This document shows positions 25,318 through 35,285 of a stretch of DNA of 41,505 bases, one piece after another. Where the stretch lies: NCBI GenBank assembly GCA_029820995.1, contig JALGUG010000006.1, forward strand, positions 1 through 41,505, written 5' to 3'. Within the stretch, counting starts at the first letter, position 1, and each line of letters begins with the position of its first letter. The notes beneath the pieces are model-generated. The model saw only the letters and a program-made list of their open reading frames with translations. It did not search any database and was not told where the DNA came from. Both the position numbers and the translations under genes were made by a program. This DNA is from Candidatus Zipacnadia bacterium. GTDB taxonomy: Bacteria > Armatimonadota > Zipacnadia > JALGUG01.

Positions 25318-27051
25318 ATGGCAGGACGTACGGGGACAGGCAACTCGGCGCGAGCGAGGTGGTTGATCGCGCCGCGCGGTCGTTCGTTGGAGGCTCATCT
25401 GATCGAGTCTCTCGGTGTTCACCCGGTCGTCGCCAGCCTCCTGGTCAATCGCGGGGTGCAGGACGTCGCAGCCGCCAGGAGCTTTCTGCGAGCCTCGGTG
25501 GACGATTTGCACGACCCGTTCCAATTGCCCGATATGGAGGCGGCCGTGGAGCGGGTGCTGGCGGCTATCAGTGGCCGCGAGCAGGTGTTGGTGCATGGCG
25601 ACTACGATGTTGATGGCATAACGGCGACCGCATTGCTGGCGCGATTCCTATACAAACTTGGACTGCAGGTGCGTCATTTTGTTCCGCACCGGTTCCGGGA
25701 TGACTATGGTGTGAGCTTTCGGGCTTTGCGGGACGCGGCGGAGCAGGGAGTGTCGCTGGCGATCACGGTGGACTGCGGGGTCTCGGCGGCACGGGAGTTT
25801 GAGCGAGCACGCGAGCTCGGAATAGACGCGGTGGTTTTGGACCACCACGAACTGCCGCCGGACGCGCCCCGCGTTCCGCTGGTGGCGCCGAAGAGGCCTG
25901 ATTCGCAATATCCCTTCTCGGAGTTATCGGGGGTTGGGCTGGCGTATAAGCTGGCTGCGGCGCTGTGCACGCGGCTGGGCCTGAGCGTGGACTCGTTGCG
26001 GCGCGCCTTTCTGGATCTGGTAGCGGTGGGTACAATTGCGGACGTGGTGCCGCTTCAGGACGAGAATCGCGTGCTGGTTCGTCAGGGGCTTCCGCTCCTG
26101 GGGAAGACGCGCAAGGCGGGGCTGAGAGCGCTACTGGACTTGTGCCAGGTGGGCGGGGAGCCGCGGGTGTCGGATGTGGCATTCCGGCTAGCGCCGCGGT
26201 TGAATGCCGCGGGTCGAATGGCCGACGCCTCGACGGCGGTGGAGCTGCTGCTGACGACTGACGAGGAATGGGCGCGGAAGGCAGCGCTTCACCTGGAGGC
26301 GATGAATCGGCAGCGGCAGCGAGAGCAGCAGCGGATGTTCGAGGAGGCCCTGCGGCTGGCGGAGCGGGAGGTGGACCTGGACGAGGACCGGGTAGTAGTG
26401 CTGGCGGCGGAGGGCTGGCACGTGGGGGTAGTGGGGATCGTGGCGTCGAAGCTGGTGGAGGTGTTCAATCGGCCGGCGGTGTTGCTGGGCATTGAGGGGG
26501 ATCGGGCGCGGGGATCGGCGCGGAGCGTGGCGGAGTTTCCCATTGCAGAAGCGCTGGAGGAGTGTGACAGTCTCCTGATCCGTCACGGAGGCCACGACCT
26601 GGCGGCAGGTCTGGCGGTGAGTGTGGAGCGGATTGGCGACCTGCGGGAACGACTGAACGTCTTGGCCGCCGAGCGGCTCGACCTGGAAGAGCTTGAGCCC
26701 GTGGTGCACGTGGACCGTGTGGTGGAGGCGTCAGAGGTGGATCTGGCGTTGGTGAAAGCGTTGCAGGATGTGGCGCCTTTTGGAGAGGCGAATGCGGAGC
26801 CGTGTTTGGCCTGTCTGGGGCTCCGAGTGACGGAGTGGCGCACTGTGGGCCGCGACGACAAACACCTGCGGATGACCGTGGAAGGCAATGGGTCCTCCTT
26901 TGGATGCATTGGCTTCGGCCTGGGTAAGAGAGCGAGAGCTTTGGCGGAATGGGGTCGGGTGGACATCTGCGGGATGCCGGAGCGTGACGAGTACTCGGGG
27001 CAACCGCGGGTGCAGATGCGCCTGGAGGCGCTCCGCCGCGCTGGGTCCTAG
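25318..27051 (+). CDS. recJ: Single-stranded-DNA-specific exonuclease RecJ
   Basis: The 577-residue protein is a 5'-3' exonuclease of DNA repair and recombination. DHH-superfamily motifs are in order: VHGDYDVDG (DYDVDG at 95-100), TVDCG (151-154), DHHE (175-178), LSGVGLAYKL, NAAGRM (motif IV area), and in the DHHA1 part GWHVGVVGIVASKL, GSARSV and RHGGHDLAAG. A C-terminal OB-like domain follows. Length matches the family. It precedes the nucleotidyltransferase gene by 36 nt. Confidence 0.95.
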   Translation: MAGRTGTGNSARARWLIAPRGRSLEAHLIESLGVHPVVASLLVNRGVQDVAAARSFLRASVDDLHDPFQLPDMEAAVERVLAAISGREQVLVHGDYDVDGITATALLARFLYKLGLQVRHFVPHRFRDDYGVSFRALRDAAEQGVSLAITVDCGVSAAREFERARELGIDAVVLDHHELPPDAPRVPLVAPKRPDSQYPFSELSGVGLAYKLAAALCTRLGLSVDSLRRAFLDLVAVGTIADVVPLQDENRVLVRQGLPLLGKTRKAGLRALLDLCQVGGEPRVSDVAFRLAPRLNAAGRMADASTAVELLLTTDEEWARKAALHLEAMNRQRQREQQRMFEEALRLAEREVDLDEDRVVVLAAEGWHVGVVGIVASKLVEVFNRPAVLLGIEGDRARGSARSVAEFPIAEALEECDSLLIRHGGHDLAAGLAVSVERIGDLRERLNVLAAERLDLEELEPVVHVDRVVEASEVDLALVKALQDVAPFGEANAEPCLACLGLRVTEWRTVGRDDKHLRMTVEGNGSSFGCIGFGLGKRARALAEWGRVDICGMPERDEYSGQPRVQMRLEALRRAGS

Positions 27052-27087
27052 GTACGGCATGGTCGGCGCAAGGGATGGGACGGAAAG

Positions 27088-28110
27088 GTGACGGGACTGC
27101 TGCTGGTGGGGGGCAAGGGTACGCGTCTGCGGCCCCTGACATACACTCGGCCGAAGGCGCTGGTTCCTCTGGTGAACCGTCCGTTGCTGTGGTATCTGCT
27201 GGAACTCTTGCGGCGGCACGGTGTGGGCCAGGCGGTTCTGGCCGTGGCGCACGAGCACGAACAGATTGAGGCGTACGTGGCGTCGGGGGGGAAGGGCATG
27301 GGTGTGACCTGCGTGCGGGAGGAGGAGGCGCTGGGGACGGCAGGGGCGATCAAGAACGCGGCCGAGCAGCTCGGCGCTACGTTTTTCGTGCTGAACGGCG
27401 ACCAGGTGATGGACCTGGACCTGGGCGCGATGCTGGAGGCGCACAGGAAGAAGGGTGCCGTAGTAACGATCGCGGTGCGGAGGGTGGCCGATCCGAGTCA
27501 GTACGGGCTGGTACGGCGGGAGCCGGACGGGCGGGTGCTGGAGTTCCTGGAGAAGCAGGAGCAGCCGCCGCCGGATGCGAGCGAGATCAATGCCGGGGCG
27601 TACGTGATGGAGCGTGCGGTGCTGGAGGAGATTCCGGCGGGGGAGGTCTGGTCCAGCGAGTACGACTTGTTCCCGAGGCTGCTGCGGTCGGGAGCGCCGG
27701 TGTACGCATACGCGCAGCAGGGCGAGTGGGCCTGGTTTGATGTGGGCAGCGCCGAACGGTACTTGGCCGCGACGCGGCAGTTGCTGGAGGGCCGCACGAG
27801 TTTCGAGCTCCCCGAGAGTCAGGCGCCGCGCGGGTGGGAGCTGCGGGCGCCGGCGGTGGTGGACGGCAGTGCCGAGATCGGCCCGGACGCCGAGATCGGG
27901 CCGTACGCGGTGGTGGGTCCGGGGTGTAGGGTCGGTGCGGGGGCGAAGGTATTCGAGGCGGCAGTCTGGGAGGGGGCCCAGGTGGGGGCGAAGGCGGTGG
28001 TGCGGGGCGCGGTCGTGGGGTGCGGGGCGCGGATTGGGGCGGATGTGACGGTCGGGGAGGGGACAGTGCTGTCGGATCTGAGCCGCATTGAGGCATGGAA
28101 GGACGACTAA
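27088..28110 (+). CDS. Sugar-phosphate nucleotidyltransferase with left-handed beta-helix
   Basis: The 340-residue protein transfers a nucleotidyl group to a sugar 1-phosphate. The N-terminal Rossmann-like domain has GGKGTRLRP (8-16, the usual AGG being VGG), K23 in RPKAL, EEALGTAGAI, the metal-binding FFVLNGDQ and INAGAYV. From about residue 255 hexapeptide repeats (VVDGSAEIGPDAEIGPYAVV) form a beta-helix. This is the mannose-1-P guanylyl/ glucose-1-P thymidylyl-type group; the exact sugar cannot be told. GTG start. The three glycosyltransferases at 35-39 kb could use its product. Confidence 0.88.
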   Translation: MTGLLLVGGKGTRLRPLTYTRPKALVPLVNRPLLWYLLELLRRHGVGQAVLAVAHEHEQIEAYVASGGKGMGVTCVREEEALGTAGAIKNAAEQLGATFFVLNGDQVMDLDLGAMLEAHRKKGAVVTIAVRRVADPSQYGLVRREPDGRVLEFLEKQEQPPPDASEINAGAYVMERAVLEEIPAGEVWSSEYDLFPRLLRSGAPVYAYAQQGEWAWFDVGSAERYLAATRQLLEGRTSFELPESQAPRGWELRAPAVVDGSAEIGPDAEIGPYAVVGPGCRVGAGAKVFEAAVWEGAQVGAKAVVRGAVVGCGARIGADVTVGEGTVLSDLSRIEAWKDD

Positions 28111-28113
28111 AGC

Positions 28114-29283
28114 GTGATGGAAGAGCTGGAGCCCTTGTTGATGATCCCGGGACCGACCGACCTGCCGGATAAGGTCCGGGAGGCGTTGGCGCGGCCGATG
28201 ATCAATCATCGCGGCGCGGAGTTTGCCGACGTGCTGGGTCGCTGCACTGAGGGTCTGAGGCAGGTGTTCGTCACCGAGCAGGATGTGCTGACGCTCACGA
28301 GCTCGGGGACGGGAGGCATGGAGGCGGCAGTCGCCAATACGCTGTCGCCCGGGGATCGCGTTCTGGCGCTGTCGGCGGGCAATTTCGGCGAGCGGATGGC
28401 CAAGATCGCGCGGGCTTTCGGGGCCGAGGTTCAGCAGCTTGACTTCGAGTGGGGCGCGGCGATAGACGTGGGGGCTGTGCAGCGGGCCCTGCGGGCGGCC
28501 GACAAGCCCTTCAGGGCAGTGCTGTGGACGCACAACGAGACCTCGACCGCGATCACACACGACACGCCGGAGCTGTGCCGGCTGGCGCAGGAGCACGGGG
28601 CGCTGAGCGTTGTGGACTGCATCAGCGGCATGGCGGGCAGCGAGTTTCACACGGACGAGTGGAGTGTGGACGTGGTAATTGCAGGCTCGCAGAAGGGGCT
28701 GATGCTCCCGCCGGGGCTGGCCTTCATCAGCCTGAGCGATCGCGCCTGGGAAGCGACGGCAGGCGCGACGATGCCCCGCTTCTACTTCGATCTGGTGGCG
28801 GCGCGCGAATCGCTGGCGAAGGGGCAGACGCCGTACACGCCGGCTGTCAGCCTGTTCTTTGCGCTGGAGGCAGCGCTGGAGATTGTTCTGGCGGAGGGTA
28901 TGGAGGCGGTCTGGCGGAGACACCGGCTGATGGGCGAGGCGGTGCGGCGCGGCGTGCGGGCGCTGGGCCTGGAGCTGTTCGGCGACGTCTCGCACGCCTC
29001 GGCGGTGGTGACGGCTGTAAGGATGCCCGAAGGGCTGGACGCCAAGGAGCTGCTAACGCGCTGCGCCGAGCGGGAGCAAGTGACGATTGCGCGGGGCCAG
29101 GGGAAGCTGGGCGGCAAGATCTTCCGGCTGGCGCACCTGGGCATGGTCAATGAAGCGCGAGTGCTGCGGATGCTGGAGGCGACGGCCCGGACGCTGGACC
29201 GGATGGGCTATTCGTGCAATCCTCCGGAGGCTCTGGAGGCGGCCCGGACCGCGTGGGTCGAGGATGACGAGGTGGTGTCATGA
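28114..29283 (+). CDS. Class V aminotransferase, likely phosphoserine/serine-forming partner of SerA
   Basis: The 389-residue PLP enzyme belongs to the serine-glyoxylate/alanine-glyoxylate aminotransferase group: IPGPTDLP at the start, SSGTGGMEAA, D168 in VVDCISG, and the PLP lysine K194 in GSQKGLMLPPG. Its stop overlaps the start of serA as ATGA. In several archaea and bacteria without SerC a gene of this type stands next to serA and transaminates 3-phosphohydroxypyruvate; the context supports that here, though glyoxylate or alanine use cannot be excluded. It follows the nucleotidyltransferase by 3 nt. Confidence 0.88.
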   Translation: MMEELEPLLMIPGPTDLPDKVREALARPMINHRGAEFADVLGRCTEGLRQVFVTEQDVLTLTSSGTGGMEAAVANTLSPGDRVLALSAGNFGERMAKIARAFGAEVQQLDFEWGAAIDVGAVQRALRAADKPFRAVLWTHNETSTAITHDTPELCRLAQEHGALSVVDCISGMAGSEFHTDEWSVDVVIAGSQKGLMLPPGLAFISLSDRAWEATAGATMPRFYFDLVAARESLAKGQTPYTPAVSLFFALEAALEIVLAEGMEAVWRRHRLMGEAVRRGVRALGLELFGDVSHASAVVTAVRMPEGLDAKELLTRCAEREQVTIARGQGKLGGKIFRLAHLGMVNEARVLRMLEATARTLDRMGYSCNPPEALEAARTAWVEDDEVVS

Positions 29284-30878
29284 GACCACGGGTTTTGGTC
29301 TGCGACAACCTCGCGGAGGCCGGGATCGCGATCCTGCAGGAGGTTGCCGATGTAGTGGTGGCCGACCATCGCTGGAGCGAGGAGGAGTTGGCGGCGGGGC
29401 TGGGACAGTTCCAGGGCGTGGTGGTGCGGAGCCAGACAAGACTGACGGCGAAAGCACTGGCGCATCCGGGCGAGCTGAGGGTCATTGCTCGAGCGGGAGT
29501 GGGGGTAGACAACATTGACCTGGCGACTGCGACGCGGCACGGAATCGTGGTGGTGAACTCGCCGGGAGGAAACACGACAGCGGCGGCGGAGCACACGATT
29601 GCCCTGCTGCTGGCGGCGGCACGGAAGATTCCGGAGGCGTGTCAGTCGGTGCGGCGGCATGAATGGAAGCGCCAGGAATTCGTGGGCGAGCAGGTCTACC
29701 AGAAGGTGTTGGGTGTGGTGGGCGCAGGGCGAGTGGGCGGCGAGGTGATCAAGCGGGCCAAGGGGCTGGGGATGAAGGTGATGGCGCACGATCCGTACAT
29801 AACGCCGCAGCAGGCCAGCAATCTGGGCGTCGAGCGGGTCAGTCTCGATGAGCTGCTGATGGAATCGGACTTCGTGACGCTGCATGCGCCGTCCACGGAC
29901 GACACGCGGGGGATGATGGGCGCGGAGCAGTTCGCGCTGATGAAGCCCTCGGCGATCCTGATCAATTGTGCCCGAGGAGACCTGGTGGATGAGGCGGCAC
30001 TGGCGGAGGCCTTGCGGGAAGGCGCTATCGCGGGAGCCGCACTGGACGTGTTCTCGCGCGAGCCGCCGGAGAGCTTCGAGTTGATTGATCTGCCCAACGT
30101 CTTGGCGACACCACACCTCGGGGCCTCGACGGTCGAAGCTCAGACTCAGGTGGCGGTGGACGTCTCGGAGCAGGTGGTGGAGGTGCTGGCCGGACGGCCG
30201 GCGCGGACGCCGGTGAATCTGCCCGCTTTCTCCGCCGAGGTGGTCCAGGGGTTGGAGCCGTTCCTGGGCCTGGCGGAACGGATGGGCCGACTGCAGGCGC
30301 AATTGCTCCAGGGCGGAATCACCCGAGTGGAGCTAACCTACGCGGGCGAGCTAGCGGAGCAGGAGGTGGCACCGCTACGGCTGTACTTCTTAGTGGGGCT
30401 GCTGTCGCCGATTCTGTCGGGCGCAGTCAATGTGGTAAACGCACCGGTCATCGCAGCTCAGCGCGGCATTGAGGTGGTAGAAGCGAAGAACTACGTCCCG
30501 CAGGACTACGCCAACCTGTTCAGTTCCGCGGTGCAATCGGAGGGCGGCGAGATGCGAGTGTCGGGGACCGTGTTCGGCAGAGGAGACGCGCGAATTGTGG
30601 AGGTGGATCGGTACCGCATAGACCTGGTGCCGTCGGGACTGAACCTGCTGGTTTGGCATCACGATGAGCCGGGAATCATTGGTCGGGTAGGCACGATCCT
30701 GGGGGACAATCGGATTAACATCGCGGGGATGCAAGTGGGTCGGCAGCGTGTGGGGGGCGAGGCTGTAATGGCCTTGATGGTGGACCAGCCGATTCCGGCC
30801 GGCGTGTGCCGCGAGATCGAGGACAGCGCGGGAATCACGCGGACCGTGCCGGTGGACTTGGACGGGGAGAAGGAATAG
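29280..30878 (+). CDS. serA: D-3-phosphoglycerate dehydrogenase
   Basis: The 532-residue enzyme oxidises 3-phosphoglycerate to 3-phosphohydroxypyruvate, the first step of serine synthesis. It has the NAD-binding GAGRVGGEV (148-156), catalytic R232 (NCARGDLVDE), E261 and H279 (PHLGAS). It is the long form, with the intervening ASB-like domain (about 330-450) and a C-terminal ACT domain (NLLVWHHDEPGIIGRVGTIL) that would give feedback control by serine. The start overlaps the aminotransferase gene. Confidence 0.95.
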   Translation: MRPRVLVCDNLAEAGIAILQEVADVVVADHRWSEEELAAGLGQFQGVVVRSQTRLTAKALAHPGELRVIARAGVGVDNIDLATATRHGIVVVNSPGGNTTAAAEHTIALLLAAARKIPEACQSVRRHEWKRQEFVGEQVYQKVLGVVGAGRVGGEVIKRAKGLGMKVMAHDPYITPQQASNLGVERVSLDELLMESDFVTLHAPSTDDTRGMMGAEQFALMKPSAILINCARGDLVDEAALAEALREGAIAGAALDVFSREPPESFELIDLPNVLATPHLGASTVEAQTQVAVDVSEQVVEVLAGRPARTPVNLPAFSAEVVQGLEPFLGLAERMGRLQAQLLQGGITRVELTYAGELAEQEVAPLRLYFLVGLLSPILSGAVNVVNAPVIAAQRGIEVVEAKNYVPQDYANLFSSAVQSEGGEMRVSGTVFGRGDARIVEVDRYRIDLVPSGLNLLVWHHDEPGIIGRVGTILGDNRINIAGMQVGRQRVGGEAVMALMVDQPIPAGVCREIEDSAGITRTVPVDLDGEKE

Positions 30879-31070
30879 CCACGGAGAAAAGGCCAGGGGT
30901 ACGGCAAGGGCAAAGCGGATAACCACGGAGACACGGAGAGCACGGAGAAGGTCGAGAGGTGAGGCGGCGGCAAAGGCAGGCCGGCGATCACAGGTCGCTA
31001 CGGGGAATGACGCACGGGTCAAGATGACCGGTGGCACACGGCGGTGGATCTGGGTGGCGGAGAATAGCTG

Positions 31071-31847
31071 ATGCAGATTCTGATCACGAATGACGATGGG
31101 ATCAGCGCTCCGGGTCTGCGCTATCTGGCGCGGGCGTTGAGTGAGGTGGGGGAGGTTACGGTGGTGGCACCGGACCGCGAACAGAGCGCGGTGGGTCATG
31201 CGATCACGCTGCACAAGCCGCTGCGCGTGGACCGGCTCGAGCTGGACGGACTCGGACCGCGAGCCTTCGCGACGAACGGCACGCCGGCCGACTGCGTGGT
31301 GCTGGGGATGGTGGAGCTGGTGGGCGGGAAGACCGACCTGGTGATGGCCGGGATCAACCGCGGGGCGAACCTGGGCGAGGAGGTTCTGTACTCGGGTACG
31401 GTATCGGCGGCGATGGAGGCGGCAATGGCCGGTGTCCCGGCTTGTGCGGTGTCGGTAGTGCCGGGTCGCGAGCCGCAGTATGAGGCCGCGGCAGGGTTCG
31501 CGGCGGTGCTGGGCGAAGGGCTGGTGGAGACGGGGCTGCCGCGAGACTGCTTCCTAAACGTCAACGTGCCGGACGGCCGGATAGGGGGCGTGGAGATCAC
31601 GCGGCTGGGGCGACGGCGCTACGAGAACCGGATTTACCGGCGGGAGGACCCGCGCGGGCGGGAGTATTATTGGTTTACGGGGGACCCGATCGAGGAGGAC
31701 TCGGAGCCGGGGACCGACATCGGCGCGACCCGGGCCGGGCGGATCTCGGTGACGCCGCTGTTCCTGAACCTGAGTAGCCCAGAGGCGCCGGCGGGGCTGG
31801 ACGGTCTGATTGCGAGTGCTTTCGAGAACAGCAGGTGGTCGGACTGA
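31071..31847 (+). CDS. surE: 5'/3'-nucleotidase SurE
   Basis: The 258-residue metal-dependent phosphatase dephosphorylates nucleoside monophosphates. MQILITNDDGI holds the metal Asp8/Asp9; APDREQSAVGHAIT, GTPADCVVLG, MAGINRGANLGEEVLYSGTVSAAMEA and NVNVP are family blocks, and the length fits. The 13 nt at its 3' end overlap the next gene. The 190 nt before it hold the micro-repeat CCACGGAGACACGGAGAG. Confidence 0.93.
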   Translation: MQILITNDDGISAPGLRYLARALSEVGEVTVVAPDREQSAVGHAITLHKPLRVDRLELDGLGPRAFATNGTPADCVVLGMVELVGGKTDLVMAGINRGANLGEEVLYSGTVSAAMEAAMAGVPACAVSVVPGREPQYEAAAGFAAVLGEGLVETGLPRDCFLNVNVPDGRIGGVEITRLGRRRYENRIYRREDPRGREYYWFTGDPIEEDSEPGTDIGATRAGRISVTPLFLNLSSPEAPAGLDGLIASAFENSRWSD

Positions 31848-32773
31848 GTAGCGAGCAGTTGCCGGGGTATCGCGCGCTGGCCGCCGGAGGGGGACTTGGA
31901 GAGCGCGCGGCGGCGGCTCGGAAGTTGCTGGCGCCATGCGTCTTGTGTCCGCGCGAGTGCCGGGTGGATCGGCTGGGCGGCGAGACTGGGTTCTGTCGAG
32001 GCGGAGTGCGGGCAAAGCTCTCGAGCGCGGGGCCACACTTCGGGGAAGAGGAGCCGCTGGTGGGCCGCGGGGGGTCCGGGACGATTTTTCTGGCCCATTG
32101 TAACCTCCGGTGCTTGTTCTGCCAGAACTACGACATCAGTCACCTGGGGTATGGCCGCGAGGTGTCGGCGCCGGAGTTGGCGAAGGCCATGCTGGAGCTG
32201 CAGGCGATTGGATGTCACAACATCAACTTCGTGACGCCGACCCATTACATGCCCCAGCTCCTGGAGGCCCTGGAATACGCCGTCGAGGAAGGGCTGACGC
32301 TGCCGATAGTGTGGAACTGCGGCGGGTATGAATCGCCGGCGGCGCTGGAGCTGCTGGACGGTGTGGTGGATATCTACCTGCCGGACATGAAGTACTCGGA
32401 GGCGGAGGTGTCGGCCGAGCTGGCACAGGCGCCGGACTACCCGGAGCGGATGTTTGCGGCCGTGGCGGAGATGTACCGGCAGGTGGGGGACCTGGAGGAG
32501 GATGAGCAGGGGATCGCTCGGCGCGGGCTGCTGGTGCGGCATCTGGTGCTGCCGGAGGGGCTGGCGGGGACCGCCAAGATCGCCGAGTTTCTGGCCCAAC
32601 TGAGCCCTCGGACCTACGTGAACATCATGGGGCAGTACCATCCGTGCTATCAGGCCCATCAGCATGCGGCGTTGGGGCGGCCCGTGACGGCCGCGGAGTA
32701 TCGCGAGGCGGTGCGACTGGCGCGGGAGGCAGGTCTGGAGCGGCTGGATGAGCGTGCGCCGTTTTGGTTGTAG
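31835..32773 (+). CDS. PflX-type radical SAM protein
   Basis: The 312-residue protein has the radical SAM cluster CNLRCLFC (C89, C93, C96) with QNYDISH after it, preceded by an N-terminal Cys set C35, C38, C42 and C54 in CVLCPRECRVDRLGGETGFC. This is the layout of the PflX (COG1313) group, annotated as pyruvate-formate-lyase-activating-like but without a proven substrate. The GTG start lies inside the end of surE. No formate lyase gene is present nearby. Confidence 0.85.
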   Translation: MVGLSSEQLPGYRALAAGGGLGERAAAARKLLAPCVLCPRECRVDRLGGETGFCRGGVRAKLSSAGPHFGEEEPLVGRGGSGTIFLAHCNLRCLFCQNYDISHLGYGREVSAPELAKAMLELQAIGCHNINFVTPTHYMPQLLEALEYAVEEGLTLPIVWNCGGYESPAALELLDGVVDIYLPDMKYSEAEVSAELAQAPDYPERMFAAVAEMYRQVGDLEEDEQGIARRGLLVRHLVLPEGLAGTAKIAEFLAQLSPRTYVNIMGQYHPCYQAHQHAALGRPVTAAEYREAVRLAREAGLERLDERAPFWL

Positions 32774-33075
32774 TACTGATGGATATGGGCCGGATACTTC
32801 GTCTCGGGCTGTCGCCGGAGCCTCGTATTCAGCCCCTTCCAGTCGCGTGAGGTTCCTTGACGCTCAATGGGTCGCGCCCGAAGGCGGTCGTACAGGCGTT
32901 ATGAAACAGCTTGTGGTCAAGCGGTTAAGGGGTGGCGGCCTGCCGTAAGGGCCGTCCGGGTCGGGTGGTTATCGTCGTTCTTGATTCTCGAAAGTGGCAC
33001 AGCGGCGGTGGTGCGGGTACCGGGACTGCAGGAATGGACCTGGATTCCCGCCGCTGAAACCGGAGGTGAGCCGGT
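32774..33075. other. Intergenic region with a partial repeat
   Basis: The 302-nt gap contains repeat copy C and otherwise no frame or promoter I can support. The Shine-Dalgarno GGAGGTGA for the next gene is at its end. Confidence 0.5.
32871..32913. repeat. Palindromic intergenic repeat, copy C (right half only)
   Basis: The core GTCGCGCCCGAAGGCG and the right arm GCGTTATGAAACAGCTTG match the other copies, but no left arm was found. Confidence 0.65.
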
Positions 33076-33540
33076 GTGAGCAAGGTATGGGAGAGCATCA
33101 ACAAGAGTCTAGAAAGCCTGGTGAGCTTCGGCCGGCGGCAGTCGCGGTTGGTGGGCCCCAGGCTGAAGCTGGAGAAGAAGCTGGTACAGCTCCGCAACCA
33201 GCGGCATGCGTTGGTGCGGCAGCGCAATCGGCTGTTCCTGCAGATGGGCGCGAAGGTCTATAGCCTGCATCAGCGGGACAAGGTGAAGAACGCGGACCTG
33301 TTGGCGCTGTGCAAGCAGGCAGATGAGCGGGTGGCGAAGATTGAGGAGCTGGTGGAGCAGATTGAGGCCGCGCAGCGTGAGTTCGACGCGTTGGAGGAGA
33401 TTCCGGAGATCGAGAGCGATGAGCCGCTGGAGGCCGAGGGGGCCGAAGACACGGAGAGCGAAGCAACGGTGGAGGAGGAGGGCGACAGCAGTGACGCGGG
33501 CGGCGATGCGGCGAACGCCACAGGGAGGGAACCCGATTGA
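33076..33540 (+). CDS. Coiled-coil protein coupled to pyrG
   Basis: The 154-residue protein begins at GTG after GGAGGTGAGCCG. Residues about 28-110 are predicted coiled-coil ([20 protein letters not shown], later [16 protein letters not shown]); the last 45 residues are Glu/Ser/Ala-rich and acidic. No TM segment or known domain is seen. Its stop TGA is contained in the TTG AGC start of pyrG. Function unknown; the coupling makes a shared role or dosage with CTP synthase possible. Confidence 0.75.
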   Translation: MSKVWESINKSLESLVSFGRRQSRLVGPRLKLEKKLVQLRNQRHALVRQRNRLFLQMGAKVYSLHQRDKVKNADLLALCKQADERVAKIEELVEQIEAAQREFDALEEIPEIESDEPLEAEGAEDTESEATVEEEGDSSDAGGDAANATGREPD

Positions 33541-35183
33541 GCAAGTACATTTTCGTGACGGGTGGCGTGGTTTCGGCAGTGGGTAAGGGGATTTCCACGG
33601 CGTCACTGGGGCGGTTGCTGAAGAACTGCGGGTTCCGCGTGGCGGTGCTCAAAATTGATCCGTACATCAACGTTGACGCGGGGCTGATGAGCCCGTTTCA
33701 GCACGGCGAGGTGTTCGTGACGGACGACCGCGCCGAGGCGGACCTGGACCTGGGTCACTACGAGCGGTTTGTGGATGAGCCGATGGGTCGGGATTCGAAC
33801 ATGACCACCGGGCAAGTGTACGGCGAGGTGATCCGCAAGGAGCGAGACGGGGGCTACTATCTGGGTCACACGGTTCAGGTGATTCCGCATCTCACCGATG
33901 AGATCAAGGAGGGGATCATTCAGTGCGGCCGCAAGCGGAACGCGGACATCACGCTGGTGGAGCTGGGTGGAACCGTGGGTGACATCGAGGGTCAGCCGTT
34001 CCTGGAGGCCATCCGGCAGATGAAGATAGACGTGGGCGAGGAGAACGTGTGCTACGTCCACGTTACGCTGCTGCCGTACCTGAGTGCAGTGGGCGAGCTG
34101 AAGACCAAGCCGACGCAGCACAGCGTGCGGGAGCTGCGGAGTGTGGGTATTCAGCCGGACGTCATCATCTGCCGCACGTCGCGTCCGATGCCCCCGGAGG
34201 TCAAGGCGAAGATTGCGCTGTTCTGCGATGTGCCGGAGACGCACGTGATTCAGGGGCTGGACATCGAGTGCCTGTATGAGATCCCGCTGGTGCTGCAGGA
34301 GCAGGGGCTGGCCGGGCTGGTGACGGAGAAGTTGGGTCTGGGGCGACGGGTGCCGGACTTGGATGATTGGCGCGCGATGGTGGAACGGCTGAGGCACCCT
34401 CAGCACCGCGCACGGATCGCCATGGTCGGCAAGTATATGGATCTGCACGATGCGTACCTCTCGGTGACGGAAGCGCTGACGCACGCCGGGGCGGCCAATG
34501 ATGCCGGGGTTGACATCGAGTACGTGGATTCGGAGGTTATCGAGAAGGTGGGGCCGGAGGCCTTGCTGGGGGAGGTGCAGGGCATTCTGGTGCCGGGAGG
34601 GTTCGGCCACCGGGGGATCGAGGGGAAGATCGCAGCCATCCGCTATGCGCGCGAGCAGCGGGTGCCGTTCCTGGGGCTGTGCCTGGGTCTGCAGTGTGCG
34701 GTGATTGAGTATGCGCGGAACGTGTGCGGTTTGGCCGAGGCCAACAGCCGCGAGTTTGACGAGAACACGCCGCACCCGGTGATTGTGCGGCTGACGGAGC
34801 AGGACTATGTGACGCAATTGGGAGGCACGATGCGGTTGGGAGCGTATCCGTGCCGGTTGCAGCCTGAGACGCTGGCGGCGCGGGTTTACGGAACGGACGA
34901 GATTTCGGAGCGGCATCGGCATCGGTTCGAGGTGCACAACGTGTACCGGAAGCGTCTGGAGCAGGGGGGCCTGGTGATGTCGGGGACGTCGCCGGAGGGC
35001 GACTTGGTGGAGATCATCGAGCTACCGGACCACCCCTACTTCATTGCGTCGCAGTTCCATCCGGAGTTCAAGTCGCGTCCGGACCGAGCGCACCCGCTGT
35101 TTGACCACTTCATTCGGGCGGCGCTGGAGTCGTCGAGGGTCGGGCGGACAAAGGCGGTAAGCGCGGCGGCGCAGGACGAGTAG
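33537..35183 (+). CDS. pyrG: CTP synthase
   Basis: The 548-residue enzyme makes CTP from UTP, ATP and glutamine. The amidoligase domain starts [17 protein letters not shown] (P-loop-like) and holds TGQVYGEVI, and [12 protein letters not shown]; the class I glutamine amidotransferase domain has C382 in LGLCLGLQC and H508 and E510 in SQFHPEF. All catalytic residues are present. The start is TTG, overlapping the stop of the coiled-coil gene. Confidence 0.97.
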   Translation: MSKYIFVTGGVVSAVGKGISTASLGRLLKNCGFRVAVLKIDPYINVDAGLMSPFQHGEVFVTDDRAEADLDLGHYERFVDEPMGRDSNMTTGQVYGEVIRKERDGGYYLGHTVQVIPHLTDEIKEGIIQCGRKRNADITLVELGGTVGDIEGQPFLEAIRQMKIDVGEENVCYVHVTLLPYLSAVGELKTKPTQHSVRELRSVGIQPDVIICRTSRPMPPEVKAKIALFCDVPETHVIQGLDIECLYEIPLVLQEQGLAGLVTEKLGLGRRVPDLDDWRAMVERLRHPQHRARIAMVGKYMDLHDAYLSVTEALTHAGAANDAGVDIEYVDSEVIEKVGPEALLGEVQGILVPGGFGHRGIEGKIAAIRYAREQRVPFLGLCLGLQCAVIEYARNVCGLAEANSREFDENTPHPVIVRLTEQDYVTQLGGTMRLGAYPCRLQPETLAARVYGTDEISERHRHRFEVHNVYRKRLEQGGLVMSGTSPEGDLVEIIELPDHPYFIASQFHPEFKSRPDRAHPLFDHFIRAALESSRVGRTKAVSAAAQDE

Positions 35184-35285
35184 CAGGCGTCGCCGGAGGG
35201 CGCGCACGGCGGGGCATCGCGGGGGGAGGTGGGCGGCCGGCAGCAGGCCAGCGAGGGGTGCGCGGTCCCGGGAAGGATCCCAGCC

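Noticed and set aside
26731-28995. 754-residue open frame on the minus strand
   Set aside because: Antisense to recJ, the nucleotidyltransferase and the aminotransferase, and it shows no domain; the same holds for the minus-strand frames at 33603-34937 and 35022-36548.
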